64,000 nucleotides of DNA. Source: Methylicorpusculum oleiharenae. GTDB lineage: Bacteria > Pseudomonadota > Gammaproteobacteria > Methylococcales > Methylomonadaceae. The stretch lies in contig NZ_WUTY02000001.1 of NCBI RefSeq assembly GCF_009828925.2, forward strand, positions 2,200,492-2,264,491. The letters are read 5' to 3'. The notes under the pieces were generated by a model, which saw nothing but the letters and a program-made list of their open reading frames with translations, made no database searches and was not told where the DNA came from. Position numbers and translations under genes: made by a program. Shown here one piece after another: positions 25,513 through 33,759 of the stretch; position 1 is the first letter of the stretch, and each line of letters begins with the position of its first letter.

Positions 25513-27291
25513 TCAGTCTCCTGATTGAGATAGATGCGCTTCGCTATCGTCTCGATGCGCTATTTTACGGGCTGCTTGCAAGGCTTCATCCAGATTAAAG
25601 CCGGGTCCGAAATGAGGAAATTTGATTTTGCTCTGGTAAATTGCAGGATAGCGGGCCAGGGTGTTGAGCATGGGATTAGCCGCAGTTTGGCCGAGACCGC
25701 AATGACTGTTGGTTTTCAGCAGATGTCCCAATTCCTGAAGCGCTACAATATCGCCGACCGAGCCATAACCGTCATAAAGTTTGTCGATTTGCTCACTCAA
25801 TAAAATTGTGCCGACCCGGCAAGGTGTGCAAAAACCGCAGCTTTCATCTGCAAAAAAATGCGTAAAATTCCTGACGATTTCAAGAATATCGCGCTGCCTG
25901 TTAAAAATGATAAATGAGCCACCTGAAGGTAAATCCTCGAAAGCCAGCCGCCGATGAAACTCCCGGTTCGAAATAAAAGTACCTGATGGGCCGCCGACCT
26001 GAACACCCAGTACATCTTCAGCCAGGCAGTCTTCAAGAATGGCTGAGATAGGCGTGCCGAAAGGGACTTCATAAATGCCGGGTTGCGGCGTATCGCCGCT
26101 GATGCTGAGAATTTTGGTGCCGCTGGATTGTTCTGTGCCTTGCGCAGCAAACCAATTTCCGCCCTGAATCGCAATGTGGGCGGCGGCAATAAAAGTTTCG
26201 ACGTTATCCACAATAGTTGGTTTGTTGAGATAGCCTTCGGTGACCGGATAGGGCGGGCGATTTCGGGCTATGCCGCTACGACCTTCAAGCGACTCGATCA
26301 ATGCCGACTCTTCGCCGCAAATATAAGATCCCGCGCCCAGGCAAATTTCAATATCAAACGACCAGCCTTTGCCAAGGATATTGTCTCCCAGCAAACCGTT
26401 TCGACGTCTTTCCGCAAGTTTTGCCTGCAAAGGCTCAAACAGATGCAGGTACTCGCCTCGTAAATACAAAAAACCTTGTTGCGATTTGATCAACAGGCTG
26501 GCCAGTGTCATGCCTTCGATCAGCCAATCGGCGTAACGGTTCAGCAGCACGCGGTCTTTAAACGTGCCGGGTTCGCCCTCATCCGCGTTACAGACAACAA
26601 AACGCTCCTGTTCAGGTTCGCTGGCGCACAACCGCCATTTAAGCGCAGTTTTAAAACCCGCGCCGCCCCGGCCTCTAAGTTTCGATTGATCAATTTCATT
26701 TAAAGTGGCATTCAACCCCCTGGCATCCGCCGCCAAGAGGCTTTCTCCGGGTTCTAAGCGGCTGTTTAACAGCAAGCCTGTTTTCCAGATCAGATCGTCA
26801 ACCTGAAAGATAGTCTCAGGCCACTCGGCTAAAGGCAATTCCTGTTCAATCAGCTTTGCAATCAAATCGATTTTAGGCCGGTCAAGACGCGGCACCGCGT
26901 AACCGTTAATCAAAGCCGCAGGTCCCTGGTCGCACATGCCGGTGCACGCAGTATTATCCAGGCTGACGCGACCGTCTTTGCGAACCTGGCCAATGCCTAC
27001 CTGACACTGATGGGAAAAGTAATTCATCAGGTTTTGCTTGTCCTGCATGTGATCCGTGATGGAGTCACTGAACAAAATGTCATATTGTCCGCGCGGCGTT
27101 GAATGAAAAAAACTGTAAAAATCAACCACACTGATGATATGCGAAACCGGCAGGCCCAATAACCGGGACAATAAAGTGATGGCTTCTTTCGGGATATGGA
27201 AATACGTTGCCTGAATAGCCCGCAGGATGGCCAAGAGACGCGTTTTGCGGTAACCGTTTGCTTCAAGCAGTTGGACTATAAAGTCGTTCAT
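25513..27291 (-). CDS. hoxF: NAD-reducing hydrogenase diaphorase large subunit HoxF
   Basis: A 592-residue protein with an N-terminal NuoE-like domain (about 1-160; cysteines near TACTGMC) fused to a NuoF-like domain. The latter carries the FMN/NAD site GRGGAGFKTALKWR (about 209), an acidic GDTPQPGIYE segment, and the [4Fe-4S] motif SCGFCTPCRVG with a distal cysteine in SHCGLGQ. Together with HoxU it forms the diaphorase that exchanges electrons with NAD(H). It is the first gene of the operon. The E-F fusion matches Ralstonia-type SH rather than the cyanobacterial HoxE/HoxF split. Confidence 0.95.
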   Translation of the reverse strand: MNDFIVQLLEANGYRKTRLLAILRAIQATYFHIPKEAITLLSRLLGLPVSHIISVVDFYSFFHSTPRGQYDILFSDSITDHMQDKQNLMNYFSHQCQVGIGQVRKDGRVSLDNTACTGMCDQGPAALINGYAVPRLDRPKIDLIAKLIEQELPLAEWPETIFQVDDLIWKTGLLLNSRLEPGESLLAADARGLNATLNEIDQSKLRGRGGAGFKTALKWRLCASEPEQERFVVCNADEGEPGTFKDRVLLNRYADWLIEGMTLASLLIKSQQGFLYLRGEYLHLFEPLQAKLAERRRNGLLGDNILGKGWSFDIEICLGAGSYICGEESALIESLEGRSGIARNRPPYPVTEGYLNKPTIVDNVETFIAAAHIAIQGGNWFAAQGTEQSSGTKILSISGDTPQPGIYEVPFGTPISAILEDCLAEDVLGVQVGGPSGTFISNREFHRRLAFEDLPSGGSFIIFNRQRDILEIVRNFTHFFADESCGFCTPCRVGTILLSEQIDKLYDGYGSVGDIVALQELGHLLKTNSHCGLGQTAANPMLNTLARYPAIYQSKIKFPHFGPGFNLDEALQAARKIAHRDDSEAHLSQSGD

Positions 27292-27660
27292 GGCATCTTT
27301 GCGGATTGATGAGACTGATTTAAGTTAAATTCAAAACAGTTTCTACTGCAAGCTTTATTTTGATAACTTAGAAAAGGGATTTATTCGAAACTTGGTATCT
27401 GCACTTTCCTTCCATTTTATTGGGTATAGGTGCTTGATTTCAAAGGACGCATGAAAACATTCCTGTTGCAGATGCCTTTTCAATCAAGCACCCGCACCTT
27501 CTATTTCAAGCGGGCGAGTAGTGACGAAAGTCAGACTCTTCGATTGTTGGGTTAGGCTCTCCGAGCTAACCCAACCTACCCGGTGTATCAGCTTTGTTTT
27601 GTTAGTTATGCTTTTGTGGATCAATAAAACGTGCTGGATATTTGGGCTGTCTATCAGGGT
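27292..27660. other. hox upstream region with palindromic repeat and a REP-like hairpin
   Basis: About 369 bases. The first 100, immediately upstream of hoxF, are AT-rich and should contain the hox promoter; I saw no convincing sigma-54 box and only weak sigma-70 matches. Then come repeat family 1 copy 3 (27395-27525) and a hairpin GTTGGGTTA...TAACCCAAC (27546-27575). No gene is supported. Confidence 0.5.
27395..27525. repeat. Dispersed palindromic repeat, family 1, copy 3 (internally shortened)
   Basis: A 131-bp copy with ends GTATCTGCACTTTCC and GGGCGAGTAGTGAC. The AGGTGCTTGATT / AATCAAGCACC pair is present. About 20 bases found in copies 1 and 2 (the TACGTCCCTTTAGCTCTC part) are missing, which reduces the inner hairpin. 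It lies about 104 bases upstream of hoxF. Confidence 0.75.
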
Positions 27661-28068
27661 TTAAGGTCCTATTTTTACCAGCCAGCCGTCTTCAAAAATA
27701 CATTTTTCGGTTTTACCTCTGAGTTTTACGCTGAGGCGTGCGGCCGTATTTTTAAGTTCAGGCGGTAATTTACCGTGGACCAGATAGAAGGTGTCTTTAA
27801 ATTCGGTGGTAATTTCTATCGGTATCTTTTTTACCGTGACTTCAAGATGTTCCGGGTCATCAACGCCGAAAGCCATAAAAGAAATTTCGGAACCGGGCGG
27901 CACGACGGTAAGCGGCGGCGGGATCAGTTTGTTTTTTTGCAGCTTGAGTTTTTGACAGGCCGCACCACTTCCGCCGCTTCCTGAATGCATGCTGTGGTCG
28001 GTCTGTGCCGTGGCGATTTCATGGGTCATAACCAGGCATAAGGCAATAAGAAATGGTGCTTTTTTCAT
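27661..28068 (-). CDS. Secreted protein of unknown function; paralogue of 9302-9874
   Basis: A 135-residue protein with a signal peptide (about 1-21) and a short His/Met/Gly-rich segment after it (DHSMHSGSGGSG). The body contains two cysteines, C38 and C123, near-equally spaced to those of the 9302-9874 protein. It shares PPGSEISF, FYLVHGKLPPEL and CxxxDGWLVK with it but lacks the Ala/Pro-rich tail. The His/Met-rich segment could bind metal, which is only a suggestion. The family is not recognised. Confidence 0.6.
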   Translation of the reverse strand: MKKAPFLIALCLVMTHEIATAQTDHSMHSGSGGSGAACQKLKLQKNKLIPPPLTVVPPGSEISFMAFGVDDPEHLEVTVKKIPIEITTEFKDTFYLVHGKLPPELKNTAARLSVKLRGKTEKCIFEDGWLVKIGP

Positions 28069-28460
28069 GTTCCAACCTTCTTGTTTTATTTATAGTTATT
28101 GATGTCAGGGTTGCATGATCAAGCGTAAAACATCGATATTTTCAAACAGTGAGGTTTTGTTTGGCTTGTTCACTGTTGAGCATAGGAGACGCTTTTGAAT
28201 CAGCAGGGCTTGCGATCCGATTGTACTAATAATTTCTGAAGCAGCAAAATAGAATGAGTCTTTTGCAGCAATTCCCAGTTTGATGATAAAAAAGGGTAGC
28301 GGTAAGCTTTGCGGGGATGTCGGCAGCAGGGACGCTGCCGTCAAGCCCCCACGGATGGGTCTACGGCGTTTCTCGGAAGGCTTACCCCTGCACTCAAAGC
28401 CATATTAAAAGTTCAAACCGGGGATTGCAGGAGTCTTTTGCCAGGTTATTCGCCGACTAG
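28069..28460. other. Intergenic region with palindromic repeat family 2
   Basis: About 392 bases between the secreted protein gene and dapE. The only clear structure is the family 2 repeat (about 28301-28388). The rest looks like ordinary AT-rich leader or decayed sequence with no credible gene. Confidence 0.5.
28301..28388. repeat. Dispersed palindromic repeat, family 2, copy 1
   Basis: About 88 bp bounded by GGTAAGCTTTGC and GGAAGGCTTACC. Within it are a CGGCAGC/GCTGCCG hairpin and the segment GCCGTCAAGCCCCCA, shared almost exactly with 33581-33670. The second half, ACGGATGGGTCTACGGCG, forms another small stem. Confidence 0.65.
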
Positions 28461-29600
28461 TTAAACGGAGCGATTGACCAGTAAATTGACCAGTATTGCT
28501 TCATAAAGGTGACTTAACGTGTCGAGTTGGTCGATTTCGATGTGTTCGTTGATTTTATGGATCGTTTCATTTCTGGGCCCAAGTTCTATAACTTGTGCGC
28601 CTGTCGGAGCAACAAACCGTCCGTCTGATGTTCCACCGCCGGTATCGTCCGAGGGCTCTGTACCGATGATTTGGTTGATGGCTGCGTGTGCAGCGGCGAT
28701 TAGTTCGCCTTGGGCCGTCAGAAACGGATTGCCGGATAATCGCCATTGCAGATCATAGTCAAAATCGTATTTGTCCAGAATGGCCTGGGTGCGTTCCTTG
28801 ATGATCATTTCATTCACTTCAGTACAAAAGCGTAAATTGAACTGAATTTCCAAATGGCCGGGAATGATATTTTCAGAACCTGTACCGCCGTTGATGTTGG
28901 AAACTTGCAGGCTGGTGGGCGGAAAAAAAGCGTTACCGTGGTCCCATACTTCCTCAGTCAGATCTTTTAATGCTGGGGCAAAGGCATGAATGGGATTGCT
29001 CGCCTTTTCAGGATAGGCAACATGGCCTTGAATGCCTTTGACAGTAAGTCTGGCGCACAGTGAGCCGCGTCTGCCGACGCGAACGACATCGCCTGTCGTT
29101 TTGTCGCTGGAAGGTTCGCCGACCAGGCACCAGTCAATGGCTATGCCGCGTTGCTGCAGCACTTCCATCACTTTGACGACGCCATTGGTGGCAGGTCCTT
29201 CTTCATCGCTGGTTAACAGCAGTGCAATGGATCCCTGATGATCGGCATGCGTTGCAATAAAGCGTTCCAGTGCGGTGATGAACGCGGCTATGCCGCCTTT
29301 CATGTCCGCCGTGCCTCTTCCGAAAAGTTTGCCGTCTTTTAAGGTGGGCTCAAAAGGCGGAGTTTGCCACTGGTCCAGAGGTCCGGGGGGGACAACATCG
29401 GTGTGGCCCAAAAAGACAAACAGCGGTTTGGCTTCGCCTCTTCTAAGCCAGATATTTTGGGTGTCGTCAAAATCCATGCGTTCGGCTTTAAAGCCGGAAT
29501 TGGCGAGTCTTTCAGCGATGATATCCATGCAACCGGCATCATCCGGTGTTACGGAAGGGCATTTAATCAGGGCTTTAAGCAGTTCTAACGTGTCGTTCAT
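28461..29600 (-). CDS. dapE: Succinyl-diaminopimelate desuccinylase DapE
   Basis: A 379-residue di-zinc M20 hydrolase of lysine/peptidoglycan synthesis. Metal and catalytic motifs are GHTDVVPPG near residue 66, RGTADMKGG near residue 95, TSDEEGPAT near residue 131, and a later GGTSDGRF and HKINEH. It makes LL-diaminopimelate from the succinylated form. It is preceded by an ArsC-like gene nine bases away, the same pairing as in E. coli dapE-yffB, which suggests cotranscription. Confidence 0.96.
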   Translation of the reverse strand: MNDTLELLKALIKCPSVTPDDAGCMDIIAERLANSGFKAERMDFDDTQNIWLRRGEAKPLFVFLGHTDVVPPGPLDQWQTPPFEPTLKDGKLFGRGTADMKGGIAAFITALERFIATHADHQGSIALLLTSDEEGPATNGVVKVMEVLQQRGIAIDWCLVGEPSSDKTTGDVVRVGRRGSLCARLTVKGIQGHVAYPEKASNPIHAFAPALKDLTEEVWDHGNAFFPPTSLQVSNINGGTGSENIIPGHLEIQFNLRFCTEVNEMIIKERTQAILDKYDFDYDLQWRLSGNPFLTAQGELIAAAHAAINQIIGTEPSDDTGGGTSDGRFVAPTGAQVIELGPRNETIHKINEHIEIDQLDTLSHLYEAILVNLLVNRSV

Positions 29601-29608
29601 ACGAGAAT

Positions 29609-29953
29609 TCAGCGCAGTAATTTATCATAATTTGCGGTGGAAAAACCGACCATCAAGCCGGTGTCTGACTGTAAAACTGGCCGTTTAATCAAGGTGGGTG
29701 TTTCCAGCATTAAACTAACCGCTTTGGTCTGGGACAGATCGGATTTCTGTTCGCCGCTTAATTGCCGCCAGCTGGTACTGCGCTGGTTTAACAGCGTTTC
29801 CCATGAGGCTTGTTCCACAAACTCTTCCAGCATCGCCACGGTCAAACCGTCTGTTCTGAAGTCATGAAACTGATAGGTAATGCCATGTTGATCCAGCCAT
29901 TTGCGGGCTTTTTTGACTGTGTCGCACTGTTGGATGCCGTAGAGTTTGATCAT
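29609..29953 (-). CDS. ArsC/Spx-like reductase family protein (YffB type)
   Basis: A 114-residue thioredoxin-fold protein of the ArsC/Spx superfamily. The single active-site cysteine is C10 (QCDTVKKA), and the helical segment with WETLLNQRSTSWR and the IKRPVL stretch are typical of the YffB branch. These members bind glutathione weakly, and no arsenate reduction is known. It is upstream of dapE, where yffB is in E. coli, so a link with dapE is conserved but unexplained. Confidence 0.85.
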   Translation of the reverse strand: MIKLYGIQQCDTVKKARKWLDQHGITYQFHDFRTDGLTVAMLEEFVEQASWETLLNQRSTSWRQLSGEQKSDLSQTKAVSLMLETPTLIKRPVLQSDTGLMVGFSTANYDKLLR

Positions 29954-29962
29954 GTAAATCGC

Positions 29963-30208
29963 TTAAAGCTCGGAGTTCAGTAATTCTTCGATACTGGGTA
30001 ATGATTTATCTTTTTTCAGGCGATTTTTATAAAGGTCAATAAATTCCATAAAGGATTGTTCAAGATCGGCCAGGATGCCTTCCTCGTTTTCGAGATCTTC
30101 CTTTTCAATTTCTTCAGATGATTCCAGAAATTCTTTTTGTAATGCAATTTCGCTGTTCAAAGAAAGAATGGCATAAATGATGGCGTTGCTGGTGAGATTT
30201 TCAGTCAT
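29963..30208 (-). CDS. Small acidic helical protein of unknown function
   Basis: An 81-residue, glutamate- and lysine-rich protein that appears entirely helical (a long EEIEKEDLENEEG core and no cysteine). No family is recognised. It precedes the ArsC-like gene by nine bases on the same strand, so it probably belongs to that dap-linked operon. It has no signal peptide or membrane segment. Confidence 0.4.
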   Translation of the reverse strand: MTENLTSNAIIYAILSLNSEIALQKEFLESSEEIEKEDLENEEGILADLEQSFMEFIDLYKNRLKKDKSLPSIEELLNSEL

Positions 30209-30369
30209 GATAAAGTCTGTGGTAGGTTAAAAAATCGGTTTGGCGAGACTTGAGGTTCGAAGAGCGGTGCCGGATACTCCGGCTCAATGCGGTTCGGGTC
30301 AGGCTTATTTAATTCGTTGAGTCTGGTTTTTAAAAAATAACGGTATTGCCGTTACACCCATCGTAGATC

Positions 30370-30496
30370 GAAATTCGGCACCGGGGTGCCCGTCAAAGGA
30401 CGCCATAAATACATCCCTGTAGGCTCTATGCCAGCATCCATGCTGGCAAAGCCTTTGCCGAACACCCCGTTGCCTCCTTAGGCACTGCCGAAATTT
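30370..30496. repeat. Dispersed palindromic repeat, family 1, diverged copy 4
   Basis: The core AAAGGACGC...ATAC.TCCCT.TAG.CTCT.TGC is recognisable from copies 1-3 with changes, and the inner hairpin is CCAGCATCCATGCTGG. The outer ends differ: AAATTCGGCA on the left and TGCCGAAATTT on the right. It may be a subfamily or a hybrid. Confidence 0.55.
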
Positions 30497-30527
30497 GAAG
30501 TGCGAAAGGTATATTTCCAGAGTGAAG

Positions 30528-30552
30528 GGCAGGCCGGTTTCTCCGGCCTGCC
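30528..30552 (-). terminator. Strong hairpin after dapD (possible terminator)
   Basis: A perfect 10-bp stem GGCAGGCCGG/CCGGCCTGCC with a 5-base loop, about eight bases after the dapD stop on the minus strand. There is no following T-run, so it may be a Rho-assisted stop or RNA-stabilising end rather than a classical terminator. Confidence 0.4.
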
Positions 30553-30559
30553 GGCTGTT

Positions 30560-31378
30560 TTAATCGCGCAATAATTCGTTGATGCCGGTTTTGCTGCGGG
30601 TTTTTTCATCCACTTGCTTGATGATCACCGCGCAATAAAGACTGTACTTTCCGTCCGAGGATGGCAAGTTGCCAGGAACTACAACAGAACCTGCCGGAAC
30701 GCGTCCGTAGATGATTTCGCCAGTGAGACGGTTATATATCTTAGTGCTTTGGCCAATGTAAACACCCATTGAGATGACTGAACCTTCTTCGACGACGACG
30801 CCTTCAACAATTTCAGAGCGTGCGCCTATGAAGCAGTTGTCTTCTATGATGGTAGGTCCTGCCTGTAATGGCTCGAGCACTCCGCCGATCCCTACACCGC
30901 CGGATAAATGGACGTTTTTGCCGATTTGCGCGCAGGATCCGACGGTTACCCAGGTATCAACCATTGTTCCGCTGTCTACATAAGCACCGATGTTGACATA
31001 TGAAGGCATCAGCACGGCGCCGGGGGCAATGTAGGAACCATGGCGGGCATTGGCGTTGGGTACAACACGCACACCGGCTTTCGCGAAGTCATCCGGAGTA
31101 TAGGTTGCGAATTTGGTTTCAACTTTGTCGTAATAACGATTGACGCCGCCATCCATGACACGGTTCTCGTTGACTCTGAAAGACAGCAGTACCGCTTTTT
31201 TAAGCCATTGGTGAACCACCCATTCGCCGTCGATTTTCTCGGCGACGCGCGCTTTACCGCAGTCTAGCCGATTGATCGTGTCTTTAATCGCTTCGCGCAG
31301 TTCTGGATAAACGCTAGCAGGAGTGATTTCGGCACGGTTTTCAAAAGCGGTGTTTATTATATTTTCTAATTCAGTCAT
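30560..31378 (-). CDS. dapD: 2,3,4,5-tetrahydropyridine-2,6-dicarboxylate N-succinyltransferase DapD
   Basis: The ATG at 31378 ([12 protein letters not shown]) is chosen over an in-frame TTG three codons earlier, giving 272 residues. The middle (about 105-245) is a left-handed beta-helix of hexapeptide repeats (for example [16 protein letters not shown] and [14 protein letters not shown]) typical of acyltransferases. It succinylates tetrahydrodipicolinate using succinyl-CoA, just before DapC and DapE. The start falls five bases after the dapC stop, so dapC and dapD are coupled. Confidence 0.96.
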   Translation of the reverse strand: MTELENIINTAFENRAEITPASVYPELREAIKDTINRLDCGKARVAEKIDGEWVVHQWLKKAVLLSFRVNENRVMDGGVNRYYDKVETKFATYTPDDFAKAGVRVVPNANARHGSYIAPGAVLMPSYVNIGAYVDSGTMVDTWVTVGSCAQIGKNVHLSGGVGIGGVLEPLQAGPTIIEDNCFIGARSEIVEGVVVEEGSVISMGVYIGQSTKIYNRLTGEIIYGRVPAGSVVVPGNLPSSDGKYSLYCAVIIKQVDEKTRSKTGINELLRD

Positions 31379-31383
31379 GTGTA

Positions 31384-32586
31384 TCAAAGGGTCAGTGAGT
31401 TAACAAAGTGTTTAATTCTGTTGGCAGCGTCAACGCATTCATCCAACGGGGCTACCAAGGCAATGCGCACATGGTGGCTGCCCGGATTGATGCCGTTAAA
31501 TTCGCGGGATAAAAAAGTGCCCGGCAAGACAGTGACGTTTTGTGTCTTATAAAGCAACTGGGCAAAATCAGTGTCAGGAATAGGCGTTTTCAACCAGACA
31601 TAAAATCCTGCCGGCGGCCGAATGGCCGGTGTTACCGTGTTGAGAATATCGATGACGGCATCGAACTTTTTCCGGTAAAGCTGCCGGTTTTCCCGTACAT
31701 GGCTTTCGTCCTGCCACGCTGCAATACTGGCATGCTGGGCCGGTAAGGACATGGCGCAGCCGTGATAGGTGCGATATTGAAAATACTGCTTCAGTATTTC
31801 CGGATCTCCTGCAACAAATCCCGATCTTAATCCCGGCGCATTGGAACGCTTGGACAAGCTGTGAAAAACCACGCAGCGTTTGAATGCGGTATTGCCTATC
31901 GCGAGAGCGGTTTCCAGCAAGCCGACTGGGGGCTTGTTCTCGTCGTCATAAAGTTCTGTGTAACATTCATCCGATGCAATGATGAAGTCGTATTCTTCAG
32001 CCAGCGCCATCAACTTGATCAAATCTTGTTGACCAATTAACTGTCCGGTCGGATTTCCCGGTGAGCAGATGTAGATGAGCGCACAACGTTGCCAAACGGT
32101 TTCCGGGACAGCTTCAAAGTCCGGGATATAGCCTGTCGTTTCGGTGGTGTTGAGAAAATAAGGTTCCGCCCCCGCCAGAAGGGCCGCGCCTTCGTAAATT
32201 TGATAAAACGGATTGGGCATCAGCACCAATGCTTTGCTGGCCGGATTGATGACGCATTGCGCAAAGGAGAACAAGGCTTCCCGGGTGCCGTTGACAGGCA
32301 AAATATGTGTGTCCGGGTTGATGACATCCAGCGGGATTTTGAATCGCCGGCTGAGCCATTGTGCAATGGAATGCCTGAGTTCCGGTATGCCTTTAGTCGT
32401 AGGATAATTGGCCAGTCCGTGTAAATGCGTCAATAAAGCATGTTGTAGGCAATCCGGAGTCGCATGAGCCGGTTCGCCTATTGACAAGGTAATCGGACGC
32501 AGGTTGGCAGGCGGCGTAATACCTTGCTTAAGCTGAGCCAGCTTTTCAAACGGGTAAGGATGTAAAGACGCTAAATGCGGATTCAT
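31384..32586 (-). CDS. dapC: Succinyldiaminopimelate transaminase DapC
   Basis: A 400-residue PLP aminotransferase of fold type I. Recognisable features are [13 protein letters not shown] near residue 31, CSPGNPTGQ near residue 174, the DECYTELY segment, and the Schiff-base lysine in [14 protein letters not shown]. It converts the N-succinyl keto acid to its amino form between DapD and DapE. The order dapC-dapD with dapE further downstream gives a compact succinylase lysine pathway. Confidence 0.93.
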   Translation of the reverse strand: MNPHLASLHPYPFEKLAQLKQGITPPANLRPITLSIGEPAHATPDCLQHALLTHLHGLANYPTTKGIPELRHSIAQWLSRRFKIPLDVINPDTHILPVNGTREALFSFAQCVINPASKALVLMPNPFYQIYEGAALLAGAEPYFLNTTETTGYIPDFEAVPETVWQRCALIYICSPGNPTGQLIGQQDLIKLMALAEEYDFIIASDECYTELYDDENKPPVGLLETALAIGNTAFKRCVVFHSLSKRSNAPGLRSGFVAGDPEILKQYFQYRTYHGCAMSLPAQHASIAAWQDESHVRENRQLYRKKFDAVIDILNTVTPAIRPPAGFYVWLKTPIPDTDFAQLLYKTQNVTVLPGTFLSREFNGINPGSHHVRIALVAPLDECVDAANRIKHFVNSLTL

Positions 32587-33372
32587 TTATTTGGCGCAGC
32601 GCGGTTGTTTGCCCATGGCGATCGCTTGTTGACGATATTGCAGCGCTTGCGGCATGCGATTTTGTAGTTCCTCTATTCGGGTGCCGTGTGCAGGGTGAGT
32701 TGAAAGAAATTCAGCCGGGCCCTGTCCGCCGCCCGCTTGGGACATTTTTTGCCATAGCAGTATACTTTGCTGCGGGTCGAATCCTGCTTTTGCCATTAAA
32801 TCCAGGCCGATAACATCGGCTTCACTTTCATGAAGGCGGCTGTAAGGTAAAATAATCCCCAGTTCCGCGCCCGCACCCAGTAAACCTATTGCGGTTTGGC
32901 CAAGCGCGCTTTGCGGCGCGGCTATCGCTTGCACAACTGCCATGCCTTGATTGACCGCAAATTCCTGGGACATTCTTTCGTTGCTGTGTTTCGCCAGAAC
33001 GTGTCCGATTTCATGACCAATGACCGTCGCCAGTTGATCCTGATTGTCTACCAGGTCTATCAGGCCGGTATGGACACCGATTTTGTTGCCCGGTAATGCA
33101 AAGGCATTCTGAGAACTGTCCTCAAAAACCACGATTTCCCATTGGCCGCCGACCAGAGGGAGTATTGCTTGTGCTACGCATGAAGCAAATTGATGATGCC
33201 GGCTGTTTTGACTGATGGGCTTTTGTTTTTTTAATGATTCAAATGCTTGCAGGCCCATCTGGTTGACTTGAGCTTCCGGCATAAATGTAAACTGAGTTCT
33301 GCCGGTTGGGCTGGTTGCACAGGCACTAACGAGTAATACCGATAGCAACGTTAAAATTGATTTCTTACTCAT
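32587..33372 (-). CDS. Periplasmic M48 metalloprotease lipoprotein (LoiP/YggG-like)
   Basis: A 261-residue lipoprotein (lipobox ending at C18) followed by an M48 peptidase domain. The zinc site is HEIGH in VIGHEIGHVLAKHS (about residue 120), and a later ESEADVIGLDLM carries the third ligand glutamate. Family members degrade damaged outer-membrane and periplasmic proteins. It lies one base upstream of the dapC start, yet has no functional link to lysine synthesis. Confidence 0.85.
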   Translation of the reverse strand: MSKKSILTLLSVLLVSACATSPTGRTQFTFMPEAQVNQMGLQAFESLKKQKPISQNSRHHQFASCVAQAILPLVGGQWEIVVFEDSSQNAFALPGNKIGVHTGLIDLVDNQDQLATVIGHEIGHVLAKHSNERMSQEFAVNQGMAVVQAIAAPQSALGQTAIGLLGAGAELGIILPYSRLHESEADVIGLDLMAKAGFDPQQSILLWQKMSQAGGGQGPAEFLSTHPAHGTRIEELQNRMPQALQYRQQAIAMGKQPRCAK

Positions 33373-33487
33373 AAAAGGCCGCCATAGATCAGAAAAGTTA
33401 TGCTATTTTAACTGAACTTGGATCCGCCGGGTTAAAAATATGGGCGTTCGGAAGAGTTCGCGCTTTGCTGGTTGAGACATGGCTGTA

Positions 33488-33514
33488 TTGTTCAGTGTAA
33501 AATATTTTTATAAT
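33488..33514 (+). promoter_or_regulatory. Candidate sigma-70 promoter of the fhc operon
   Basis: A perfect -10 hexamer TATAAT is at 33509-33514. TTGTTC sits at 33488-33493 with a short 15-base spacer; a weaker TATTGT gives 17 bases. It would create a 5' leader of about 240 bases that includes the family 2 repeat. Confidence 0.35.
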
Positions 33515-33580
33515 TATGACGGTTATACACAACCCTATTTCTCCTGATCTTATCGAAAAATCGTCTGGTTTCCAGAAGGT

Positions 33581-33670
33581 TCAGTGTGTTTTGCGAAGAT
33601 TTCGGCAGCAGGAAGGTGCCGTCAAGCCCCCATGGGCGGGGTCACGGCGATCCTCGACAGGCACATCATG
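33581..33670. repeat. Dispersed palindromic repeat, family 2, copy 2
   Basis: About 90 bp sharing TCGGCAGCAGG, TGCCGTCAAGCCCCCA and the following CGGCG/CTCG(A/G)(C/A)AGGC pattern with copy 1 at 28301-28388. It lies in the untranslated leader between the putative promoter and fhcB. Confidence 0.65.
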
Positions 33671-33759
33671 GACTTTTAACAAAGTTGAACGATTTTTCAG
33701 TACGAAAGGTGTAAGGCATCAATTCACCTACAGTAATAGTTTCAAAAAAGGACAGCTTA

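Larger units (their letters stand above)
30209..30559. other. Intergenic region with a diverged family 1 repeat and a dapD hairpin
   Basis: About 351 bases. A diverged family 1 element lies at 30370-30496, and a strong hairpin follows dapD at 30528-30552. The segment 30240-30369 shows no recognisable feature. Confidence 0.5.
33373..33759. other. Divergent region between the M48 protease and the fhc operon
   Basis: About 387 bases. It holds a candidate promoter for fhc (33488-33514), the family 2 repeat copy 2 (33581-33670) in the fhc leader, and an AAAAAGGACA ribosome binding site for fhcB. An 83-codon ORF across the repeat (33516-33767) is not a credible gene. Confidence 0.55.
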
